In this document: one piece after another, positions 1-9,198 of the stretch
Layout of the letters: every line of letters begins with the position of its first letter
Position numbering within the stretch: position 1 is the stretch's first letter
Source of the DNA: Phoronis ovalis
Taxonomy: Eukaryota > Phoronida > Phoronidae
Assembly (NCBI GenBank): GCA_028565635.1
Contig: JAOXYB010029066.1
Location: 18,755-31,070, forward strand
DNA length: 12,316 nt
Direction: 5' to 3'
Notes under the pieces: generated by a model
Told to the model about the DNA's origin: nothing
The model's database searches: none
The model's input: only the letters and a program-made list of their open reading frames with translations
Translations under genes and position numbers: made by a program

Positions 1-140
1 CTGCCAGCAGATGATTTCTAGCAGACATCTGCCAGCATATGATTTCTGGTAGACGTCTGCCAGCAGATGATTTCTAGCAGATGTCTTCCAGCAGATGATT
101 TCTAGAAGACATCTACCAGCAGATGATTTCTGGCATACAT
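1..140. repeat. 28-bp minisatellite, five copies, E-box rich
   Basis: Five consecutive 28-bp units start at 1, 29, 57, 85 and 113, with one to a few differences each. A unit begins ctgccagcagatgatttc. Most units hold CAGATG and, across the junction with the next unit, CATCTG; both are CANNTG E-box words. GCAGA and TCTGC around unit junctions form short inverted repeats. The array is cut by the left edge of the window. The open frame that runs through it on the minus strand is a by-product of the repeat. Confidence 0.92.
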
Positions 141-275
141 CTGCTGTCTGCAGTCTGCTAACTTGACATTTTCTAGCAGATGCTTTTTAGCAGACATCTG
201 CTGTCTGCTAACTTGACGTTTTCTATCTAGCAGATATCTGCTGTCTGTTATCTGCTGTTTGCTAACTTGATGCAC
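141..275. repeat. Related 40-57-bp repeat with CTGCTGTCTG and CTAACTTGA words
   Basis: Three degenerate units begin with ctgctgtctg at 141, 198 and 238. Each carries gctaacttga, and the first two also carry a ttttctagcaga-like stretch. The words cagaca and tctagcaga link it to the adjacent 28-bp array, so it probably grew from the same sequence by unit rearrangement. Confidence 0.8.
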
Positions 276-357
276 GTGAATTATACGCGATAGGTGAAGC
301 GGCATTCGCCAAAGATTGTATACATGATGACCAACGTAAACATGGTGTAAGGTAAAC

Positions 358-594
358 GGTTAGATATTTGAAAGATTCGAGGCATTCAAGTATAAAGTTG
401 GCGTACGGTTAGATATTCGAAAGATTCGATATATTCAAAATATAAAGTTGGCTACTGGTTAGATATTCGAAAGTTCGAGAGACTCAAAATATACGATTAG
501 ATATTCAAAAGATTACATAAAGTTGGCTACTGGTTAGATATTTGAGAGATGCAAAGTTGGCTACTTATTAAAGATTCGAGAGAATCAAAGAAAC
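358..594. repeat. Degenerate tandem array, 37-50-bp units
   Basis: Units start near 358, 407, 457, 495, 532 and 566. They share ggttagatattcgaaagatt and aaagttggctact. The first two are 49-50 bp, while later ones are 34-38 bp because of internal deletions. There is no coding capacity. The array stands between the E-box minisatellite and the G-rich array. Confidence 0.88.
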
Positions 595-603
595 TATATT
601 TTT

Positions 604-699
604 GGTGGGAGGGAGCATTTCTTAAAGTCGGGAATTGGGAGGGGGCATTTCTTAGGGGGTCAGCAATTGGAAGGAACATTTCCAGGGGGGTTGGGAATT
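604..699. repeat. G-rich 31-33-bp tandem repeat, three copies
   Basis: Three units (604-636, 637-668, 669-699) share a G-run, then catttctta or catttcca, then a second G-run, ending in aatt. The plus strand carries several runs of three or more G, so G-quadruplex formation is possible. The neighbouring DNA is very AT-rich, so this is a local compositional island. Confidence 0.85.
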
Positions 700-707
700 A
701 AAAAAAA

Positions 708-777
708 TTAATATTTTTTTCTTTGTTAGTTTGTTCCTTTATTTTCTTCCTTGTTTCCTTCTTTCTTTCTTTCTTTG
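708..777. repeat. A/T-rich simple sequence and CTTT microsatellite
   Basis: A run of A and T is followed by pyrimidine-rich DNA and about four to five CTTT units near 758-776. The hydrophobic open frame over it (723-914) is explained by T-rich codons and is not called as a gene. Confidence 0.75.
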
Positions 778-914
778 CATTTTCAGCAAGCTATGTCTCG
801 AACACGGTTACAGTTAGGAACATAATACTTTTAATAGGTACTAGTATATTGCTGTCTAGAGTACTGATAATTTCGTGCATAATTATCAAGAATTGGCCCA
901 GACTTACAACTTAG

Positions 915-2446
915 AGGTATACTCTCCTGCTTCAGTCAAGGTTATCTACGACAAGCTACAGTAGTAACTTTGCCCTTCTGAGATAGTGAAACGTTCGCCA
1001 ATTGAGAGTACAGTACCTCGAGAGCCGTGTATCTATGCCAGTCCAAAGTCAATTTTGTTAGTCTTTCATTTAATTAGAATGGATTTTCATATCGATTTAG
1101 TGGAATGATTTTAAAATTCGCTTCGAAAGAAAATTCAAATTTAATTTAAAGCCTTACATTTCAATAAGTTCAAAGTTTAACTACTTTAAATTTATTGGAG
1201 TTTCTCGAAATTTATTTATTTTTGCTAAAACAAACATTATTATATTGTATTTTAAAATTTTGTCCATAATTATGTATTAGATCATAACTTCGATTTAATC
1301 TGACCTACTGACTTATTAATTAAGGAATAGATTAATGAAACAAATAAACAACATAATAAACACGATAAACTAGACATTTTCTAGATTAATATTTCATCAT
1401 ATTTGTACCCCTATTTGTACTATGACCCATACAGAGAAAAACCGACCCAGTGTCCTTAAATATAAAATTCAGATTTATCTCGTGTTTTGCACACAAGCTA
1501 TACCTTACGACGACACCATTCTGCAGGATTAAAATCCGAAGTTAGATATAGTTTTCATATTTTGCACAGATTATTAATTATTCAAATTTTACGCTCAAGA
1601 AATAAATATTTTGTGTGCAAAGGTGTTTTTTGTTGAAATAAATAAAATACAAGAAACTATATTTTATATGGAATGCTTTTTAAATAAGGTATCGTAGGGT
1701 GCGGAATTACTAAAAGCAAACGACATGAGTAAGTGCGGAGTAGTACGTGTAAATGTGAATCACTTTATCTTAATCACCCCCGCCAGGTAATCACCTCTGA
1801 ATACATATATGATGATGAAAATGTTTACACAACCGAGCCTAAAGTACATGTTTTATCACGTGTTTTATTTTACACGAAAAACTTTTAAACGAAAACTAGA
1901 TGTAGAATGGGTATGCTCCAATGAATATCCAATGTATTTTTTTTAATTTATCTTCTGTGCTGCTTTAAAATTCATTAATAAAGCATGCATAGTGTTTGAA
2001 ACCTACTAATTTGATAACGAGAGAAAAAAGGTAAAATGCAACTATTGTTTATAAAAAATATATCTACTTGTTATCAAAAATACATTTTGAATAGGATAAA
2101 AATGTATGTTTTTCTTCTAAACATTTAAACAAATATGACGTACATGTATATAAATTTTGCGTGACAATTATTATGAAAAAAACGTACTCTTTTTTTATAC
2201 TTGAAAACTTAAATCTCAAAGTAGAGGTCTGTATGATATTCATAAATCTTTCTTGAACTTCGTTTTCCAAGGTGCAGTAGCTGTTTTATCATTTTATCAG
2301 TGTCTTTTCATACTTGTGCATCTGCTATACATGTAGTTGCAACGCGAACAGCAAAAATCAAGGACAACAGTTTTCGTGTTCTGCGAATTTTGAACATGGC
2401 TTCGATATACTACATTCAGCTTCATACCCGCATTGATATAGTCAAA
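915..2446. other. AT-rich intergenic stretch without recognisable gene
   Basis: I see no coding exon, RNA gene or transposon coding motif in these 1.5 kb on either strand. Short words such as TTTTGCACACAA recur in both orientations (near 1484 and 1608), but nothing longer. The small open frames are short, low-complexity and lack family motifs. Confidence 0.6.
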
Positions 2447-2555
2447 TGCCGACTCTCTGGTGCAAGTACCTTGTTCATATAATGTCGGCTCTCTGGTGCA
2501 TGTACCGTGTACATATAATGTCGACTCTCTAGGTGCATATATCGTGTATATATAA
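2447..2555. repeat. 36-37-bp tandem repeat, three copies
   Basis: Units at 2447-2482, 2483-2518 and 2519-2555 share gactctctggtgca, then a gtac- or tatc-containing stretch, and end in atataa. Because 36 is a multiple of three, the minus strand shows a repeated peptide (GTCTRE-like). That is a repeat artefact, not evidence for a gene. The array lies just 3' of the secreted-protein gene's stop codon. Confidence 0.88.
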
Positions 2556-2624
2556 TGCAATGTGCATGTTTAGTTTTTCTACACAGATGTTTGAACATAT
2601 TTGAGATGGTTAGACGCTAATACT

Positions 2625-2845
2625 TCAACCAACGGGACAGCAAAGCATAGAAAGTTGATATTTAAGAGTTGTTTTGGGTTTCGCAGTTGTTTTATAAGCT
2701 TTTAATTTAGCTATAACATCTTTCATTGTGTCTGCCCGTTGTTGCGGCGAAAGGATACCATATTTCCCTATGTATTCTTCTAATTTGTCTTTGAGCGAGT
2801 CTCGCTTCAATCTTCTGTTTACAATTTTCATCAGTAGGCTGCTGG
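2625..2845 (-). CDS. Secreted small-protein gene, exon 2 (mature region)
   Basis: This exon of 221 bp follows a strong acceptor (TTATTTTACAG) 175 bp from exon 1. It encodes 72 residues and a TGA stop, for a whole protein of 111 residues. It opens SSLLMKIVNRRLKRDSLKD, with basic pairs RR and KR that could be prohormone-convertase sites. Then comes an amphipathic, charged helical-looking segment (KDKLEEYIGKYG, then a second stretch around MKDVIAKLKAYK) and the C-terminus SMLCCPVG with two adjacent cysteines. There are no other cysteines in the mature part. It could be a neuropeptide or hormone precursor, a secreted antimicrobial-like peptide, or a lineage-specific secreted protein; the sequence alone does not decide. 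The splice-phase fit with exon 1 is the main support. Confidence 0.68.
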
Positions 2846-3020
2846 CTGTAAAATAAGAAAAAAAATTACAATTCAATTAAAAAAACATTGTAGTGTTTGA
2901 ATAAAATGCAGATTGACAAATATCAATTAATTGTTGTTCTATATAACACTATAAACGTGAAACTCGTATATGTTAATGATGAATATTTTAAAGTTAGAAT
3001 ATTCGAACATCCATACTTAC

Positions 3021-3135
3021 ATGTTTGGCTGGGTGTAGATTTCCTGTCAACTTTAATAGGACTTGCAGAGCTTTGTCCATAAAACACTACAAACAATATC
3101 ACTGCTACTACAATCATTTTTCTGTATTGTTCCAT
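3021..3135 (-). CDS. Secreted small-protein gene, exon 1 (signal peptide)
   Basis: This coding exon of 115 bp starts at ATG 3133-3135 and ends at the strong donor GTAAGT (RNA sense). It encodes 38 residues: MEQYRKM, a hydrophobic core IVVAVILFVVFYG, then QSSASPIKVDRKSTPSQT. This is a textbook signal peptide: a charged start, a 13-residue hydrophobic stretch, and likely cleavage after SSA at residue 24. An in-frame ATG 57 bp upstream (3190-3192) would add 19 residues and bury the signal peptide, so the internal start is preferred. One base is left over; it pairs with the two-base start of exon 2 to make serine. The signal peptide and phase agreement are seen; secretion is inferred. I do not recognise the family. 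Confidence 0.7.
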
Positions 3136-3376
3136 TTTTTTATCAACAAAACATAAAGTCCCGAATTTATTTGCAATACTTGTTTTTAGCATCTATCCGA
3201 GATAACAAATGTTCCATGTGAAAATTTACAGTTTCAAACAAAATTTCGCTGCTCAATTATGCAAAATAGAAAAATAGTTTGTCATTAAATAGTATCCCGT
3301 TTCGTTAAGTTCTCAGTCAATTTCCTTGTTAAAGCAGTACTATAAGTTTAGTCAGTTACAATTAGTAAGTGCTAAT

Positions 3377-3416
3377 GAAAATGAGTTACTGTCCGTGAAC
3401 TGCTCGCTACTTATAG
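3377..3416 (-). promoter_or_regulatory. Possible TATA box and initiator for the secreted-protein gene
   Basis: On the minus strand, CTATAAGTAG occupies 3407-3416. A TCATTTT initiator-like match follows about 33 bases later, near 3382. This would give a 5' leader of about 250 nt before the ATG at 3135. The leader would contain upstream ATGs, and a leader intron is possible. In AT-rich DNA such matches arise by chance, so this is weak. Confidence 0.2.
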
Positions 3417-5945
3417 CAATATTTTGAGATGATAGTAAATAGTATTACTTGTTATCACCGCCCATTATGGTGTAATGTTTCGCTCCAGGAACCAGCATTC
3501 CTGTCCAATTTTATACACGTGTCAAAGAACTATTTGAGCGCTTACAAATACCTTTACAGGGTGCGTGATGCGAAACTTCTTTACACAAAAAAATCCATAC
3601 GCTTACTGTGGTATTACAATTGCTTATATTATGATTGAATGTTTTTGTTGGAATTAGGATTGTAAAGGCTATAACTTTTTTGTACTGACCATGGATGAGA
3701 AACTATCGGAACTGCTTTTCACCGCAATTTACGTCTGCACTACGTCATAACGTCAAAGCGTTAGAAATGAGTTTTATCAGAATTTTAAAATAAAGTATGA
3801 ATACTAAACACCAAATTCAGCCAGTGAGAAAGCCGTTTGGCTTTGACGTAAAATTTCCATCAGGCAAAAAAGTTTTGCGAAAAATTGTAAATTGTATATT
3901 GATATTTATTGATTCATTAGGAGTCAATTTCATTTTTACTTTGGTATTGGTGTTTAATAGGACATTTATTGCGATTTATTTATGCATTATAGGACTCATA
4001 TCACACAAATCGTTAGGACATGTTCACTAATCGTATCATTGTGAGTTTACTGATATGGTTACTTATTTTACACTTTAACCTTTATTGGCCGCCGATCAAA
4101 ACATTTAATAAGTGGTCACGAAATGAGCGACTGATTGAATTATCTATAAGATTATCTCTTGATATTGTAAGCTTTTATAAATCAACGCTTTTAGTTTACG
4201 TCCAAAATATCCAAACAGGACGTCACACGTTTATTAACTTAAGGTTGCGTCAGTAATAACCGCTTGACGTAATATTCGTTATATTTTAAAACAAACAGAG
4301 CATAAAGCCACATCTCACATAGTTTCATGTACGGTACGTAGTCATGATGTCATAGATTAAACGCCACTGGCCGTTAATATTTTGAATACTTTGAAAAAGA
4401 GTAAACAACGCCAATTATAAAGTAGAATAAGTTTATTAAAACAGTTTTTAGAATATAACTTACGTGAGACAATCCAAGTTTTTTTTTCTCAGTTGAAGTA
4501 TTTTAAAGGCCAAAGATCCATCGAGCTTATATAAACGACGTAAGCCCTTTTGACATTAACAAGGGGCCTGATACAATGTGATGCAATGCACCGATATATA
4601 ACGTTTTTCGTGTAAAGATGAAAACCTTTCATCACATAATAACATTTAGAAAGTTTATAAACGATGTTTTTTTTCTCAAATAACAGATAGACCTATAAGA
4701 ACGTTACAGAACTAAATTGCTAGTTCGTTTCCTTTCGTTTATATTACAAAATAGCATATAGACAAGTTCAACAATCAGAATGTAAAAAGCGTTCAATATT
4801 TATACATTGATGAAATCATGATCAGTTTTAAGAAAAAAAACTAAAGGTCGGCCACAAGCTCGCAGCAGATTTACATAGCAGACATAATAGTTTTACTCTG
4901 GATTTATTGTTATCACACTGATTGTATAATAAATAACTCATTGCATTTATTGTAAGTCTGTAATGTACTAGTTAGTTTATCATCCAATAACGTAAACGAT
5001 ATTTTGAGATAATTACAATTTTCTAAAAGGTATACAATTTCTCACAAAAAACTTTCGGTGGAGTATTTTGTATTTACCACTTTTATCACAAGTGTATGTG
5101 CGAACTGTTTGGTTCGTAAAATTCCAATTTATGGGTAATGGGTACTTTTGAAATTTATACGTTTAAGTAACTAAGTTCTTGCCGGATTTTCACTTTTTTA
5201 ATTTTCTCAAACTTACCGCAACACTTTGTTTATTATATCATGGGATGAACTACTTTTTTTAATTAATAGTAACTATATATTGCATATGTATATTAAGGAT
5301 CCTTGCATATATATAACTATTATACATTTGTATGCACTGTTGGTGTGCTCATGTACATAGTTTAACTGTTTAATATTATGACCTTGTAAAAATACATGTA
5401 ACACATATTTACTGTGTCAAAAATGATATGGATCTTTGCATATTAAATTTGCATACAATAATCAAATGTTTCAATTACAGAAAAATGTAACCGAATTTTA
5501 CTACTGTTGCGCAAGAAAAGCCAAATATTAGTTATGGGACCGAGCAGTCCATAAATGGGTCAATTCACTTCGTGGGACTGGAAATCTAGTTTATTCTAAC
5601 TCTGGAAATTAATAGATGCGATTTGCATAATTGTACACGCTGTGTGTTGCTGATCAAGTAACTTCAAAGATCTACCGTTACCCAAATATGTTTATAAGTT
5701 ACCTAAACTGCCAACCTTATCTTGATTTTCGCATAAAACACTAAACTTTGTGAAACAATGATTAATGTATTAGTGTAAAACAAATACGAGACAGACAATC
5801 ATACAGATTAATTTACGAAAGATAAAATTTGTAATAATTAATTCAAACGCGAAATAAATTATAGAGTTATGTTGAAATAACGATAAGCACAACTAATATA
5901 AAAACGAAGTGTCGACATCAAGCAGATTATCGAACATTTGTTTGA
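3417..5945. other. AT-rich intergenic region
   Basis: This is 2.5 kb with no gene I can support. Two plus-strand open frames, 3797-4030 and 4020-4256, are hydrophobic, overlap by 11 bp in different frames and match no family I know. CGTCA/TGACG words cluster between 3741 and 4352. A short palindromic word AAGGATCCTT occurs near 5276, and a small hairpin-capable stretch lies at 5533-5553. Confidence 0.5.
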
Positions 5946-6036
5946 GTAGAGTATGAGAACAATATCATGTAACTGTAGAGTATGAGAACAATATCATGTA
6001 ACTGTAGAGTATGAGAACAATATCATGTAACTGTAG
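5946..6036. repeat. 29-bp tandem repeat, three perfect copies
   Basis: Identical 29-bp units lie at 5946-5974, 5975-6003 and 6004-6032, plus four bases of a fourth. Each begins gtagagtatgagaacaatat. Perfect identity indicates a recent duplication, or an assembly or slippage product, and the copy number may be polymorphic. Confidence 0.96.
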
Positions 6037-6534
6037 GCAACATTAGATGTTTATGTTTCATATTACACATTTTCGAGGCCTCTCCCAAAAGATAAGAATG
6101 AGGAGAAATCGCACCTTTATTTTTGTAACTTTCGTAAACCATTATGGTTCGTGTCGAAGCACATCCGTGCCAGTAACATGCGGTTAGCCTCCAAGCTTCT
6201 AACTTATGAATAACGATTGCACTGTTAGAAAGCCTCAAATTAATGCTTTTTATTTAACGGACTTTAATAACGGGTCAGCAAAATGTTCGAGTCCCAGGAA
6301 AGAAGAAAAGTATATCATACACTCATGTAGTAAATATTAATTGATATAGATGCTAAACGACGCAATAAAATTGTTCGATCATGTAAACTAAGGATTCAAG
6401 AATTTAGATTCTAAGAGCGAATTGTCAGAGCTACCGCGAAAAGGAACTTGGACTACAAATTACCATCGGAAAACTAACAATCGAACTGCATGATCCCAAA
6501 AGGTTCGGCTGGAAATGTACTTTTTTGGGTCCTA
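6037..6534. other. Unassigned AT-rich stretch
   Basis: No gene is seen. A minus-strand open frame (6023-6238) has no recognisable motif and begins inside the 29-bp repeat. TGTTCGAGTCC near 6284 resembles a tRNA B box, but no matching A box or cloverleaf is found upstream. CCCAAAA and TTTTGGG near 6495 and 6523 could pair as a short hairpin. Confidence 0.5.
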
Positions 6535-6753
6535 GGTATCTTTTCTGTCAGGTGCGATTTTGCAATTTTGGTATCTCTGCTACAACTATTTTACTCAGCT
6601 TGGTATCTTTACTGCTAGTGTTTTACTTGAATTTGGTATCTATACCGACAGTTTTTTAATTTTTTTTTCAAATCATTTTTACTCATTTGCTTACCGACTG
6701 AAATTTGGTCACTTGATATCTCTTAGCATTCACGATTTTTGCCATTTAGTATC
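6535..6753. repeat. Degenerate ~33-bp tandem array marked by GGTATC
   Basis: GGTATC (or gatatc/agtatc) occurs at 6535, 6570, 6602, 6635, 6715 and 6748, with spacings of 35, 32, 33, 80 and 33 bp. The middle units share ttggtatct, then a ctgcta- or accgac-like word, then gttttact. The plus-strand open frame 6560-6871 reads the repeat as a roughly 11-residue periodic peptide and is not called as a gene. It could be the tail of a dispersed element with internal tandem units. Confidence 0.75.
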
Positions 6754-7320
6754 TATTATTATTAATAATCTTAAAATGAATCGACCGTATTGTGCACTTT
6801 TTTATATATTTTCAACCGCTAGGTGGCTCACTGTCAAGTACAAATACTTTACGCCAAGGTGTCGAAATTAGAGGGATTTATTATTGAAACAGGACCCAAT
6901 CAATTAAGAAAATATTGGATGATGCCATGATAAATTGAATAAAAATGTCAGAAATATATCAAAACATTTCCTCTTTATTATGCTAAACAGTGATTGCACA
7001 TTGCACCTTCAATACAATACATTTAACTTTGCCACATATATTTGTTCAAATGATCTCACGTTTTCAGAAAAACTAAATTCATAAGAACAAAATCGTTTTC
7101 TTTGCAATAACATTTGCCATTTAGTTCACGAACGTATTGCCAAAAATATACATTAACTTTAAACAAAAAGTTAAAATAAAAAATATGAGAAATATTTATT
7201 CTATTGGGAATGTAATGAGAGAATCTTTCTCACCTCCTGTAACTTATAAATAATTATATTCCTGCACTATCATATGCGGCAGTGTTATTATAAATAGATA
7301 GAACTTGTGTATCACGTATC
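6754..7320. other. AT-rich intergenic stretch
   Basis: No coding exon, RNA gene or clear repeat is visible. The base composition is strongly A/T, with several short A or T runs. Confidence 0.55.
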
Positions 7321-7982
7321 TAAGGCTTACTGATAGTTTCGGTGTGGTTTTAAATAAAAAGTGAAAAATCCGCATTACATTTTTTTTCACACAAAATAAA
7401 TATTTCCTGAAACATGCAGGCTATGTTATAGTGATGTTTTCAGGATCTTGTGTGAAATGCATGAAATTTAATAAGCGTTTGATGACAGCTCATTGAAATC
7501 ATAAGATACATCATACTGGAAAACCCAGTGGATCTAAATTCGCGATAACTACGTTTTTAAGAAATAAAGTATACCCCCATTAGTTAGTATGATCAAATTA
7601 AATACTGTGGATAATTTTTGAATGACTATTAATAAATGTTCAAAAAAGATTCAATTTTTATTTTCTGGAAAAAAAAATAAATTGATGATTTATGCAACCG
7701 AAATGCCCCTGGTGCGATTTAAAAATTGTCCATATCAAGTTATAGGACGTAGTAATTTAGTTTCACTGGGTTTTCCTATTGGACATACCTTATGATTTTT
7801 ATAAGGTGTCAGTATAGATGCTAATTAAATTTCAAGCATTTCACACAAGAATCTGAAAATACCTTATAACCTGGGCTTATAACATAGCCTAAATGTTAAG
7901 ATTCAGAAAAGATTTAGTTTTCATAATACAGAATTTTCACAAATTCTACTTAAACCTATAACGAGACTACTTGTTAGCCTTA
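7321..7982. mobile_element. Large imperfect inverted repeat, foldback or MITE-like
   Basis: The left arm (7321 to about 7555) matches the reverse complement of the right arm (about 7747-7982). The ends share TAAGGCTWAC (7321-7330 and 7973-7982). Inner matching blocks are AGGCTATGTTATA (7418 and reverse 7890), TCTTGTGTGAAATGC followed by TGAAATTTAAT, GGAAAACCCAGTG with TCTAAATT or ACTAAATT, and ACTACGT (7548 and reverse 7753). Paired positions add to about 15300, so the axis is near 7652. No transposase is encoded. It is either a long-TIR non-autonomous element or two inverted copies of one repeat. No clear target duplication is seen. Confidence 0.72.
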
Positions 7983-8740
7983 AAGATGGCAGAATAGAGT
8001 CCGTTTTGCTTTGACTTAAATATTTCAACAATTACAACGAGGGACGAGTGTCATCAGTAATTCTTTTGTATATATCAAACACTCCAAATATACTTTTCAC
8101 ATAGCTGCCTTTCCTATATACCGATAACACGCCCTCATTCCAATATTTTCAGCCAAAAATGGTTGCATGCGCATACGTTACCCTAAATTAATTTGCATAC
8201 ATTTCTAACGTATAAAATACAGCAACTTTTATGAAAGTTTGAATTGGGATCTGTTTGTAGAAAGGATCTCAAAATATCTGTTTTGTGAGCGTATTATCTT
8301 TACAGATGGCGGCATCTATTACTATGATCGGCATAATACACAAACAGCAAGAGCAAAGGATTTACACAGTTCCCAGTTATGCTTTATTATTGGCTATCAG
8401 AAGTTAGGAGTCGGCATAACGTTTAGAATTTAAAAATATGTAGTCTCTTTTCCTGCAGCACAACATTTTCTTGTAATTTCGAGAACATCCATAACTGTAC
8501 TCCGTACTTCAAATCGTCTGTTTTTATTACTACTAAATATACAAACAAATAAATACAATAATTTACTTTTCGTTTGAACATAAACTTGTGCAGTGTTCTT
8601 GCATTTTAAGTACATTTCAAACTTATCGGCCATGTGAGTCGGTATGACTAAAGCCTGTTTACAGTTGTTTACCAATAATGGAAACACTACAAGATTGTGC
8701 TAAACAAACCCAAATTTGCCAATGCAATTTCGCATTTGAA
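7983..8740. other. Unassigned intergenic stretch
   Basis: Open frames at 8239-8433 (plus) and 8430-8687 (minus) are short, lack motifs and are most likely chance. On the minus strand an AATAAA hexamer lies at 8523-8528. It is a possible but distant poly(A) signal for the Lhx3/4 transcript, about 940 nt after its stop. Confidence 0.4.
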
Positions 8741-8960
8741 GTACCCAGGAAACATTTTTTTAATCCAACTATCGAGTTCTCAAAGAATACATTTCACATG
8801 GCAACCATTTTGAATCCAAGATTTTCATACCCTGAATATAGCAAACATTTTAATCCAAGTTTCGTTTAAATTGGTTCAGTACTATCCGATCAATCAAAGA
8901 ATATTTTTTGACATGGCCACGATTTTGGATTAAAGATAGTTGCCAACCTTAATAATCAAA
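8741..8960. repeat. Diverged direct repeats with AATCCAA words
   Basis: A block near 8780-8815 (tcaaagaata, then acatggcaaccattttg) recurs diverged near 8893-8927 (tcaaagaata, then acatggccacgattttg), a period of about 114 bp. AATCCAA, which is TTGGATT on the minus strand, occurs at 8762, 8813 and 8852. TTGGATT is also the word repeated in the element at the right edge of the window, so this may be the far part of the same element family. Confidence 0.6.
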
Positions 8961-9198
8961 AATGTTCCCTTTCAGGTCTCTAGAAACATTTCCTTGTAAT
9001 TTTAGTTAAATCTGACTGGTACTTTGGAGAAAAGCTTTGGCAAAATTTGCTGAAGAAAAGGAGAAACAAAGAAACATTTGTGCAACAATATGGAGTCCAA
9101 CTTTTGTCGGAAGCCATAATCATAATCATAACCATGATATTGTCCTGGGAAGCACTTAGGGTTCCGTCTAAATAGGGATATGCCGCAACAGTGAATCT

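Noticed and set aside
102-305. Minus-strand open frame of 67 codons
   Set aside because: It reads through the 28-bp minisatellite and its neighbour. The repeated peptide words follow the DNA repeat, with no splice or start support.
723-914. Hydrophobic plus-strand frame resembling a membrane peptide
   Set aside because: The hydrophobicity comes from T-rich simple sequence and a CTTT microsatellite. No downstream exon or family match.
2297-2560. Minus-strand frame with repeated GTCTRE-like peptide
   Set aside because: Explained by the 36-bp tandem repeat. The third unit is 37 bp and breaks periodicity.
3797-4256. Two overlapping hydrophobic plus-strand frames, possibly one frameshifted gene
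   Set aside because: No recognised family, no shared domain, AT-rich composition that favours hydrophobic codons, and no convincing splice sites joining them.
6280-6296. tRNA B-box-like TGTTCGAGTCC
   Set aside because: No A box at proper distance and no foldable cloverleaf, so neither a tRNA nor a clear tRNA-derived SINE.
6560-6871. 103-codon plus-strand frame
   Set aside because: Its first half is the 33-bp GGTATC repeat read in frame, and the rest is low-complexity and unmatched.
8239-8869. Three short frames on alternating strands
   Set aside because: No motifs, no splice support, and overlap with diverged repeats; chance frames are the simpler reading.
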